Assembly (NCBI GenBank): GCA_964605365.1
Contig: CAZSCF010000025.1
Coordinates: 1 to 8,729, forward strand
Length of the DNA stretch: 8,729 nt
Origin: CAZSCF01 sp964605365
GTDB lineage: Bacteria; Patescibacteriota; Minisyncoccia; Moranbacterales; UBA2206
Direction of reading: 5' to 3'
The position numbers were made by a program, and so were the translations under genes. Numbering within the stretch: the first letter of the stretch is position 1; each line of letters starts with the position of its first letter. Positions 1 to 4,313 of the stretch are shown here, in pieces. The notes beneath the pieces are model-generated. The model did no database searches. It was not told the DNA's origin and worked only from the letters and a program-made list of their open reading frames with translations.

Positions 1-30
1 AGAGAGACATTTGTGGATAAGTCAAGAAAC

Positions 31-63
31 AAAAAAAGACCGTGTTTTTTATCGATCTTTTTT
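31..63. terminator. Intrinsic terminator downstream of typA
   Basis: An 11-bp stem (32-42 with 53-63, one G-U pair when read on the minus strand) closes a 10-nt A/T-rich loop. Because its outer part is A-tract against T-tract, it has a U-run on either strand and can stop transcripts from both sides. It lies about 30 nt past the typA stop codon, the right place to end that transcript. Confidence 0.8.
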
Positions 64-92
64 AGAATTATAATCACAGTTTAAAACTAAAA

Positions 93-1874
93 CTATTTTC
101 GCGCCGCTCTTTTTCTGTCAATTTCTGTCAAAAATTGTTTCCGCAGGCGCACACTTTGCGGAGTAACTTCCAAAAATTCGTCTTCTGCCATAATTTCCAG
201 ACCTCTTTCAATAGAGAGTTTCATCGGCGGCACCAACTGAATAGCTTCATCTGCTCCGGATGCCCGCATATTGGAAAGCTGTTTGCCTTTAATCGGATTA
301 ACTGTCATATCCAGTCCTTTGGATGAATTGCCGATAACCATACCCTCGTAAACTTCCGTGGCCGGTTCGATATATAAAGTTCCGCGTTCCTGTAAATTGT
401 AAAGTGAAAATCCCAAAGCTTTGCCGGTCGCGCAAGAAATCATCGAACCTACATCGCGTTTTTTTATTTCTCCGGCATACGGTTTATACCCGACGACCCT
501 GGAACAAAGAATACCTTCGCCGCGCGTATCAACGATAAATTCGCTGCGATATCCCAAAAGACCGCGTGTCGGAATATCAAAAATCATTCTGACTTGCGAT
601 CCGTTTTTTTTCATATCCGTCATTATTCCTTTTCTTTTGCCGATTTTTTCAATAACCGTTCCGGAATATATTTCCGGCACATCAACTGTCGCCTCTTCAA
701 AGGGTTCCTGTTTCTGCCCGCCAATTTCTTTGATAATCACTTGTGGCTGGGATACTTGAATTTCATAACCTTCACGCCGCATATTTTCCATCAAGATAGC
801 CACGTGCAATTCTCCCCGTCCATAAACTTTATATGACTCGGCAAAAAAATCAATTTTAAGCCCGACATTGACTTCCAGTTCTTTTTCCAAGCGCTCTCTG
901 ATTTGTTTGTTGGTTACGAATTTCCCTTCACGTCCGGCAAAAGGAGAATTATTAACCATAAAACTTAAGGAAATGGTCGGCTCATCTACCAAAATGGCAG
1001 GTAATGCTTCTTGGTCAGCGCTATCGCAAAGAGTTTCCCCGATATCAATAGATGGAAATCCGGCAATCATTACAATGTCTCCCGCATAGGCTTCCGGTAC
1101 TTCTTCTCTTTGCAAGCCCTTAAATGTAAAAAGTTTAGTCACTCGGCTTGTTTCAACTTTATCCCCTATTTTTTTTAAAACCAAGTTATTTCCGGCTTTT
1201 ACGGTTCCCTCATAAATTCTGCCTACAGCTAAACGTCCTAAAAAATTATCATAACCCAAATTAAAAGGTTGAAATCTGAAAGACGCATCTGTTTTGGATT
1301 CTGCCGGCTTTACTTTCAAAAGAATAGTATCCAGAAGTGGCGACAAATCATTTGATTCATCTGACAAGTGAATCTTGGCAATCCCTTTCTTTCCAACAGC
1401 ATAAACGGTCGTAAAATCAAGTTGATCATCACTGGCTCCCAAATCCAAAAACAATTCAAAAACTTGTTCTTGAGTCAAATCCGGATTGGCAGCCGGTTTA
1501 TCAATTTTATTTATCACAACAATCGGCTTTAGCCCTAACTCCAGAGATTTTTTAAGCACAAATCTGGTTTGCGGCATCGGGCCTTCCTGCGCGTCTACCA
1601 CCAAAAGTACGCTATCAATTGAGCGCAAAACACGCTCCACCTCTGATCCGAAATCCGCATGCCCGGGAGTATCCACAATATTAATCTTCGTTCCACGATA
1701 AAAAACCGAGGCATTTTTAGAATAAATAGTTATTCCACGCTCTTTTTCCAAAGCATCTGAATCCATGCTTGCATTTTCGTCGCTCTCCATGCCGGTTTGT
1801 TTCATAATAGCATCAGTCAGTGTTGTCTTTCCGTGATCCACATGCGCAATAATGGCAATATTTCTGATTTCCAT
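93..1874 (-). CDS. typA: Ribosome-associated translational GTPase TypA/BipA
   Basis: TypA/BipA is an EF-G-like GTPase that binds the ribosome and helps 50S assembly and growth under stress, notably cold, in bacteria where it has been studied. The 593-aa length fits the family. All G motifs are visible: the P-loop AHVDHGKT (residues 10-17), the switch I segment ERGITI (45-50), DTPGH (68-72) and NKID (122-125). Domain II, the EF-G domain III/V-like parts (GRGELH near 355, RGLLGYRSEF) and the TypA-specific C-terminal region follow in order. The ATG at 1874 gives the standard family N-terminus (MEIRNIAIIAHVDHGKT), although no Shine-Dalgarno is seen in front of it. It is a single-gene unit, divergent from the response regulator. 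The identification is firm. Confidence 0.98.
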   Translation of the reverse strand: MEIRNIAIIAHVDHGKTTLTDAIMKQTGMESDENASMDSDALEKERGITIYSKNASVFYRGTKINIVDTPGHADFGSEVERVLRSIDSVLLVVDAQEGPMPQTRFVLKKSLELGLKPIVVINKIDKPAANPDLTQEQVFELFLDLGASDDQLDFTTVYAVGKKGIAKIHLSDESNDLSPLLDTILLKVKPAESKTDASFRFQPFNLGYDNFLGRLAVGRIYEGTVKAGNNLVLKKIGDKVETSRVTKLFTFKGLQREEVPEAYAGDIVMIAGFPSIDIGETLCDSADQEALPAILVDEPTISLSFMVNNSPFAGREGKFVTNKQIRERLEKELEVNVGLKIDFFAESYKVYGRGELHVAILMENMRREGYEIQVSQPQVIIKEIGGQKQEPFEEATVDVPEIYSGTVIEKIGKRKGIMTDMKKNGSQVRMIFDIPTRGLLGYRSEFIVDTRGEGILCSRVVGYKPYAGEIKKRDVGSMISCATGKALGFSLYNLQERGTLYIEPATEVYEGMVIGNSSKGLDMTVNPIKGKQLSNMRASGADEAIQLVPPMKLSIERGLEIMAEDEFLEVTPQSVRLRKQFLTEIDRKRAARK

Positions 1875-1897
1875 ATTTCTTAAAATGAAAAATTTTA

Positions 1898-1938
1898 ATA
1901 CCAGATAGAATCTTAAAAAAGATCATCCTATCTGGCAT
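1898..1938 (-). promoter_or_regulatory. 5'-terminal hairpin in the typA mRNA leader
   Basis: An 11-bp stem (1928-1938 with 1898-1908, one G-U) encloses an inner 5-bp stem (ATCTT/AAGAT) with a T4 loop. By the predicted start near 1940 it forms the extreme 5' end of the typA transcript. Possible roles are mRNA stabilisation or control of typA translation; on the plus strand the right arm is followed by a short T-run, so it could also act as a terminator for antisense transcripts. The role is not known. Confidence 0.55.
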
Positions 1939-1946
1939 ATTTTTTG

Positions 1947-1975
1947 ATCTTAACAGAAAAAATGCAAAAAAGCAA
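1947..1975 (-). promoter_or_regulatory. Predicted promoter of typA
   Basis: The -35 is TTGCTT (1970-1975), the spacer is 17 nt, and the -10 is TAAGAT (1947-1952) with an extended -10 TGn in front. The predicted start is about 1940, giving a leader of about 65 nt. The same -35 hexamer occurs at the promoter of the lysozyme-like gene. Confidence 0.55.
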
Positions 1976-1983
1976 ATGAACTG

Positions 1984-2012
1984 TTGCATATTATTCGATA
2001 AAAGATTAAAAT
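1984..2012 (+). promoter_or_regulatory. Predicted promoter of the response regulator gene
   Basis: TTGCAT (1984-1989), a 17-nt spacer and TAAAAT (2007-2012) form a good sigma-70-type promoter. The expected start is about 2019, leaving a leader of roughly 64 nt before the ATG at 2083. A TTG in frame at 2026 would be only a few bases from the transcript end and has no ribosome site, so it is not the gene start. Confidence 0.55.
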
Positions 2013-2070
2013 GGATCCAGGATGATTGATATTTGTTTGGATATCTTTGTTTGAACAAAAAAACTATCGA

Positions 2071-2076
2071 AGGAGG
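2071..2076 (+). promoter_or_regulatory. Shine-Dalgarno that fixes the response regulator start
   Basis: A perfect AGGAGG lies 6 nt before the ATG at 2083. It decides for this start over the in-frame TTG at 2026, which would add 19 residues that do not look like receiver-domain sequence. Confidence 0.85.
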
Positions 2077-2082
2077 AGAATC

Positions 2083-2457
2083 ATGGTTCAAAATAACAGT
2101 ATTGGGAGAAGGAAAATTTTGGTTGTAGACGACAATGTATTTATAAGAGAAATTTTCCAGGTTTTTTTTGAGCAATTAGACATCCTGATAAGCACTTGCG
2201 CCTTACCAAGCGAAGCTGAGAAGTTGGCAGAAAATGAAATTTACGACTTAGTCATTGCAGACGCCAACATCCCCGGCACGGGAGGAGCCGTTGAAGTGCT
2301 GGAAAGGCTTCGCAGGCTAAGACCGGAAATCAGGATAATATTTATGAGCGGAGATTTAAATTCACCGCTCATGGATAATCCGGAAAAATACGGTTTTGTC
2401 GGAGCATTTCCAAAACCGATTGAATTTTCCAAATTGGAAAAAATTATCAACAGCTGA
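2083..2457 (+). CDS. Single-domain response regulator (receiver, CheY-like)
   Basis: This 124-aa protein is a stand-alone phosphoacceptor receiver domain with no output domain. Visible landmarks are the acidic pair D16-D17 after the first beta strand (KILVVDD), the phospho-acceptor D60 in the DLVIAD strand, the switch residue S89 (in FMSGD) and the conserved lysine K111 in FPKP. The domain starts almost at the N-terminus and ends at the C-terminus, so it probably works by protein-protein contact, like CheY or Spo0F, or in a phosphorelay. No histidine kinase is encoded in this window, so it is an orphan here. It is the only plus-strand gene, transcribed divergently from typA and ended by a strong bidirectional terminator. 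The family is certain; the partner is unknown. Confidence 0.92.
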   Translation: MVQNNSIGRRKILVVDDNVFIREIFQVFFEQLDILISTCALPSEAEKLAENEIYDLVIADANIPGTGGAVEVLERLRRLRPEIRIIFMSGDLNSPLMDNPEKYGFVGAFPKPIEFSKLEKIINS

Positions 2458-2470
2458 ACGCAACAGCTAA

Positions 2471-2506
2471 AAAAGGCGATTGTTCCATCAAGAACAATCG
2501 CCTTTT
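2471..2506. terminator. Bidirectional terminator between convergent genes
   Basis: A perfect 15-bp inverted repeat (2471-2485 with 2492-2506) has a 6-nt loop. Stem ends are AAAA and TTTT, so U-runs follow the GC-rich core on both strands. It sits between the stop codons of the response regulator (plus) and the lysozyme-like gene (minus) and serves both. Confidence 0.92.
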
Positions 2507-2532
2507 AAAATTTTAAGATTTGCCGAAAAGCA

Positions 2533-3144
2533 TTACAATAAACTGCTTGTCTTTTTATAATACAAATCAACATCTTCAATCCATTTATTCACGCTATAAG
2601 GACTGTGTTGAGAGCACTCTCTTCCGCACTTCCAGACCACCATTTCACCAGGAGTGTTGATTTCCTGATCGATCAACTCCTGAATTCTCTCGCTAACAAC
2701 ATTTACAGCTTGTTTTGGATTTTTGAAACAGCTGTACCCCGAAGCGGTTTGATTGTAAGTACCCCTGTACCCCCAATAATTAAAACATTCTTTTCCATTT
2801 TTTTCCGGATGATATTTCCCCCAATTACTTTCCTTTTTGGCAATCGCTATCATATAGGCAGCCACGAATTTATCCTGCTTGGCAATAAAAGGAATCATCC
2901 TTTCGATTGGATGTCCGGAAACCATCAATTTCATATCTTTTTCAAATTGGGAAGGCAATTCGCTTGCTTTTTGAGAACGATTTTCCTCCTGTAATTGCTT
3001 CCCGATTCCAAAAAGCATCGCACTGAAAGTCAAGGAAAATACAAGCAAGAAAACGAAAAAAACGTCCTCGATTTTTGGCTTATCAAATTTGATATTTTTA
3101 AAGTATTTTTTTATTTTTTTATATTGTTTTTTTAGTATTTTCAT
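2533..3144 (-). CDS. Membrane-anchored lysozyme-like / glucosaminidase-fold protein
   Basis: The protein is 203 aa from the ATG at 3144. It has a short, very basic cytoplasmic N-terminus (about 1-25), one membrane segment (about 28-47) and an extracytoplasmic domain. That domain contains a pattern typical of lysozyme-like and Flgj-type peptidoglycan hydrolases: a helix ending in AIAKKESNWGKYHP, with E105 as the candidate catalytic acid, then an aromatic stretch NYWGYRG. Cysteines C120 and C139 and the pair in WKCGREC suggest disulfides outside the cell. It probably cuts or binds peptidoglycan; enzyme activity is inferred, not shown. The reading frame is open to an ATG at 3234, but the promoter overlaps that codon, so the upstream start is rejected. 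There is no clear ribosome site. It is a single-gene unit. Confidence 0.75.
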   Translation of the reverse strand: MKILKKQYKKIKKYFKNIKFDKPKIEDVFFVFLLVFSLTFSAMLFGIGKQLQEENRSQKASELPSQFEKDMKLMVSGHPIERMIPFIAKQDKFVAAYMIAIAKKESNWGKYHPEKNGKECFNYWGYRGTYNQTASGYSCFKNPKQAVNVVSERIQELIDQEINTPGEMVVWKCGRECSQHSPYSVNKWIEDVDLYYKKTSSLL

Positions 3145-3159
3145 TTTTAGCTTTAATAT

Positions 3160-3189
3160 AAATAAAAAAAGCGGTAAATCACCCGCTTT
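3160..3189 (-). terminator. Terminator-like hairpin inside the leader of the lysozyme-like gene
   Basis: On the minus strand a 7-bp stem AAAGCGG/CCGCTTT (3183-3189 with 3168-3174) with an 8-nt loop is followed by a run of T (3164-3167 outside the stem) and further A/T. It lies between the predicted start (about 3207) and the ATG at 3144, so it would abort some transcripts. No leader peptide or convincing antiterminator was found here. Confidence 0.6.
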
Positions 3190-3213
3190 ATTTTTTTTAT
3201 TAACTACTTTAAC

Positions 3214-3242
3214 ATTATAGCACATTTTAATCAAAAAAGCAA
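3214..3242 (-). promoter_or_regulatory. Predicted promoter of the lysozyme-like gene
   Basis: TTGCTT (3237-3242), a 17-nt spacer and a perfect TATAAT (3214-3219) preceded by an extended -10 TGC. The predicted start is near 3207. This is the best -10 in the window, and it overlaps the upstream in-frame ATG at 3234. Confidence 0.75.
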
Positions 3243-3266
3243 GTCTTTGTAAAAAGGGCTGACAAT

Positions 3267-3303
3267 TTTAAAAGGAGCTGCATCGTTGATACGAACTCCT
3301 TTT
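3267..3303 (-). terminator. Terminator after the 110-aa gene
   Basis: An 8-bp outer stem AAAAGGAG/CTCCTTTT (3296-3303 with 3270-3277) and an inner 4-bp stem TCGT/ACGA with an ATCA loop, separated by an asymmetric internal loop. It is 14 nt past the stop codon at 3318 and upstream of the next promoter, so it separates the two transcription units. The T-run on the plus strand is also good. Confidence 0.7.
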
Positions 3304-3317
3304 TTAGAAACAAATTA

Positions 3318-3650
3318 TTAGTTGGAAGTCGCCACCCACGACTTCCTCATAGGGATGTTATTTTCGGAAGCATGCAGCGCTTCCTCGATTATCATTCCCG
3401 CCAATAACATTTCATCAATATCCGGACGCAACTCGTGCCCATCCAGATATTCACTTTTGATCATAAATATCTGTTTGGCCGCCTTGAGAGTTGCCAGAAA
3501 AACAGCTTCTCTCTCGTCCGCACTTTCATGCGCCTCTATGGATATTACTTTTCCGTCCAAGACAACTCTTGACGTTGCCACTACTGATTTTTTTGAGGGT
3601 TCTGTCTCTTTATACTTTACGACGCACGCGTGAATCTTTACTCTGACCAT
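3318..3650 (-). CDS. Small protein of unknown function under an Ile-type attenuator
   Basis: I do not recognise this 110-aa protein. It is soluble: no signal peptide or membrane segment is visible. Residues 1-40 look beta-rich (VRVKIHACVVKY, then TSRVVLDGKVISIEA), followed by two likely helices at about 42-66 and 74-96 and a polar tail. The beta-hairpin-then-helix pattern with E40, D45 and E48 faintly recalls RNase H-like folds, but this is too weak to name. The start is fixed by an AGGAGG 7 nt upstream of the ATG. The gene has its own promoter and a leader of about 165 nt carrying an isoleucine-rich leader ORF and an attenuator, and its own terminator, so it appears to be the sole target of that control. 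Confidence 0.8.
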   Translation of the reverse strand: MVRVKIHACVVKYKETEPSKKSVVATSRVVLDGKVISIEAHESADEREAVFLATLKAAKQIFMIKSEYLDGHELRPDIDEMLLAGMIIEEALHASENNIPMRKSWVATSN

Positions 3651-3657
3651 AATTACT

Positions 3658-3663
3658 CCTCCT
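3658..3663 (-). promoter_or_regulatory. Shine-Dalgarno of the 110-aa gene
   Basis: AGGAGG, extended to AGGAGGAG, lies 7 nt before the ATG at 3650 and downstream of the attenuator terminator. Most genes in the window lack such a site, so its presence behind the attenuator marks a real and efficiently translated gene. Confidence 0.85.
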
Positions 3664-3688
3664 TTTTCATTTTTAGTTTTTAAAAAAC

Positions 3689-3711
3689 AAAAAATCGGTC
3701 TTGTGGACCGA
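3689..3711 (-). terminator. Attenuator terminator in the leader of the 110-aa gene
   Basis: On the minus strand a 6-bp stem TCGGTC/GACCGA (3706-3711 with 3695-3700) with a 5-nt loop is followed directly by six T (3689-3694), then GTTTTTT. It is a textbook intrinsic terminator, but it lies upstream of the gene, about 40 nt before the ATG. Its 5' arm is the same sequence that pairs in the antiterminator. Confidence 0.85.
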
Positions 3712-3775
3712 GTTGTTTGCTTTTCTTATTTACCTACCCTTTAACTATCAAGCAAAACACCGGTCCTTAAGGCCG
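3705..3775 (-). promoter_or_regulatory. Alternative pairings 1:2 and 2:3 of the Ile-type attenuator
   Basis: Segment 1 CGGCC (3771-3775) pairs with segment 2 GGACCG (3761-3766, one bulged A) around a UUAA loop. Segment 2 extended to GGACCGG (3760-3766) can instead pair with segment 3, UCGGUCC (3705-3711), and this helix is continued by TTTGCTT (3750-3756) with AAGCAAA (3716-3722). Segment 3 is also the 5' arm of the terminator. So 1:2 favours termination and 2:3 prevents it. Segment 1 begins right after the last Ile codon of the leader ORF, so a ribosome held on the Ile codons would cover it and free segment 2. Confidence 0.75.
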
Positions 3776-3816
3776 ATAATAATGCTTATAATAATGACAA
3801 ACAAAAAATTATTCAT
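3748..3816 (-). CDS. Isoleucine-rich leader peptide (22 aa), leaderless start
   Basis: The ORF runs ATG to TGA and encodes MNNFLFV, then III-S-III at residues 8-14, then GLKDRCFA. The Ile codons are ATT ATT ATA, AGC, ATT ATT ATC. The ATG lies 6 nt after the -10 box, so its A is the expected transcription start and the ORF would be translated as a leaderless message; no ribosome site exists. Codons 14-19 contain attenuator segments 1 and 2, and the stop codon falls where a terminating ribosome would mask segment 2. This is the design of ilv/trp-type leader peptides. A small membrane peptide or type I-toxin-like peptide is the main alternative, but that would not explain the terminator and its competing helix. 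Confidence 0.72.
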   Translation of the reverse strand: MNNFLFVIIISIIIGLKDRCFA

Positions 3817-3822
3817 GCATAA

Positions 3823-3850
3823 ATAATAGCAAATCATTCTAAAAAGTCAA
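3823..3850 (-). promoter_or_regulatory. Predicted promoter of the Ile-attenuated unit
   Basis: TTGACT (3845-3850), a 16-nt spacer and TATTAT (3823-3828) with an extended -10 TGC. The predicted start is 3816, the A of the leader-peptide ATG. It lies just downstream of the preceding gene's terminator, so the unit is independent. Confidence 0.75.
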
Positions 3851-3862
3851 ATCGAGCATTTT

Positions 3863-3898
3863 AAAAGGTCTGGATAAAGCTATGCAAATCCAGACCTT
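3863..3898 (-). terminator. Terminator after the 55-aa gene
   Basis: A perfect 11-bp stem AAGGTCTGGAT/ATCCAGACCTT (3888-3898 with 3865-3875) with a 12-nt loop, followed by TT and AAAA on the minus strand. It starts 10 nt after the stop codon at 3909. Confidence 0.85.
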
Positions 3899-3908
3899 GA
3901 TTTAATAA

Positions 3909-4076
3909 TTACTGCTTTCGAGCAATAATTATTTTATCGCTCCCTCCATCTCTTCCGCATAGAACGACATCTCTGCCGAGACTCATCCCGCGAAGAGCTT
4001 GACGGAGTCGGCTCTCACTTTCTTCCACTTCCTTCTGCCACTCTCTTTGTTTCTCGCTTTCTGATAAAACTTTCAT
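3909..4076 (-). CDS. 55-aa protein of unknown function under a Leu-type attenuator
   Basis: I do not recognise this 55-aa protein. Residues 5-31 form a highly charged amphipathic helix rich in Glu, Arg and Gln (SEKQREWQKEVEESESRLRQ), suited to a coiled coil or to binding RNA or protein. Residues 36-53 (DVVLCGRDGGSDKIIIAR) look like a beta hairpin with one cysteine, C40. There is no signal or membrane segment. The start is the ATG at 4076, 6 nt after a perfect AGGAGG; an in-frame ATG at 4136 would start inside the attenuator terminator and is rejected. It has its own promoter, a leader of about 190 nt with a leucine-rich leader ORF and attenuator, and its own terminator. Small size plus stress-type control suggests a regulator or ribosome-associated factor, which is inference only. 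Confidence 0.75.
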   Translation of the reverse strand: MKVLSESEKQREWQKEVEESESRLRQALRGMSLGRDVVLCGRDGGSDKIIIARKQ

Positions 4077-4082
4077 TTTTTT

Positions 4083-4088
4083 CCTCCT
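4083..4088 (-). promoter_or_regulatory. Shine-Dalgarno that fixes the 55-aa gene start
   Basis: AGGAGG lies 6 nt before the ATG at 4076. It excludes the in-frame ATG at 4136, which lies within the terminator stem region and has no ribosome site. Confidence 0.88.
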
Positions 4089-4109
4089 TTTAAAAATGGT
4101 TTTAAAAAT

Positions 4110-4133
4110 AAAAAAACCGGTCCCGAGACCAGT
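4110..4133 (-). terminator. Attenuator terminator in the leader of the 55-aa gene
   Basis: On the minus strand ACTGGTC (4127-4133) pairs with GACCGGT (4116-4122), 7 bp with one G-U, around a TCGG tetraloop, and is followed by a T-run broken by a single A. It lies 34 nt or more upstream of the ATG. Its 5' arm is part of the antiterminator helix. Confidence 0.85.
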
Positions 4134-4190
4134 CATTTATTTTTCCGTTATTTTTTCTTAATAAGCGAACATCAATAAAAGACTAGTCTC
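4125..4190 (-). promoter_or_regulatory. Antiterminator helix of the Leu-type attenuator
   Basis: GAGACTAGTC (4181-4190) pairs with GACTGGTCTC (4125-4134): 10 bp with one G-U. Across a single T-T mismatch the helix continues as TTTATT (4174-4179) with AATAAA (4136-4141), for 16 pairs in all. It uses the whole 5' arm of the terminator, so the two structures exclude each other. The left arm contains the TAG stop codon of the leader ORF, so a ribosome that finishes the peptide masks it and lets the terminator form. An upstream ACTAGT (4240-4245, codons 8-9) can also sequester the left arm when the leader is not translated. Confidence 0.8.
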
Positions 4191-4266
4191 TTTGACCGTT
4201 TAGCAACAACCCTAGCAATAGGCTATTTTGCAACGATAAACTAGTTTTCATTAATGTTTCACTCAT
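4183..4266 (-). CDS. Leucine-rich leader peptide (27 aa), leaderless start
   Basis: The ORF runs ATG to TAG; 9 of 27 residues are leucine, with LLL-G-LLL at residues 16-22 (codons CTA TTG CTA, GGG, TTG TTG CTA) followed by NGQRD. The ATG lies 6 nt after the -10 box, on the expected transcription start, so translation would be leaderless. A second in-frame ATG at 4251 (codon 6) would give a 22-aa peptide starting MKTSLSLQNS, which is also possible. The Leu block ends about four codons before the antiterminator arm, so a ribosome stalled early in the block leaves the arm free, while one at the stop codon covers it. This matches leu-type leaders such as E. coli leuL in logic, not in sequence. 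Confidence 0.72.
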   Translation of the reverse strand: MSETLMKTSLSLQNSLLLGLLLNGQRD

Positions 4267-4272
4267 ATAATT

Positions 4273-4301
4273 AATCTATATTGAATATGAAAAACTGTCA
4301 A
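4273..4301 (-). promoter_or_regulatory. Predicted promoter of the Leu-attenuated unit
   Basis: A consensus TTGACA (4296-4301), a 17-nt spacer and TAGATT (4273-4278, four of six matches). The predicted start is 4266, the A of the leader-peptide ATG. It lies in the short gap after the stop codon of the upstream gene, which has no terminator of its own, so some read-through into this unit is possible. Confidence 0.65.
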
Positions 4302-4313
4302 ACCCGTTAATAT

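Noticed and set aside
421..759. Plus-strand ORFs inside typA and inside the large minus-strand genes
   Set aside because: They are antisense shadows of strongly conserved or clearly coding genes, without ribosome sites or recognisable domains.
1813..2175. Long open frame on the minus strand overlapping the typA start and the response regulator
   Set aside because: It covers two real genes in other frames plus both promoters, and its protein has no recognisable features. The ATG at 1938 near the typA mRNA start lies in this frame but shows no leader-peptide character.
3145..3234. Extra 30 residues at the N-terminus of the lysozyme-like protein (in-frame ATG at 3234)
   Set aside because: A strong promoter overlaps this codon and the mRNA would start about 27 nt downstream of it; the added residues also translate the leader hairpin.
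4077..4136. Extra 20 residues at the N-terminus of the 55-aa protein (in-frame ATG at 4136)
   Set aside because: It would translate the attenuator terminator and U-tract and has no ribosome site, while a perfect AGGAGG precedes the ATG at 4076.
3748..4266. The two hydrophobic mini-proteins as type I toxins
   Set aside because: Short hydrophobic peptides of this look exist among type I toxins (Ibs/Ldr-like), but no antisense promoter or RNA is apparent and each ORF is built into a terminator/antiterminator switch in front of a gene. Kept only as an alternative.
3651..4301. T-box or known metabolite riboswitch in the two leaders
   Set aside because: No T-box consensus (AGGGUGGNACCGCG), no specifier loop pattern, and no known aptamer core was recognised; the translated leader ORFs explain the structures better.
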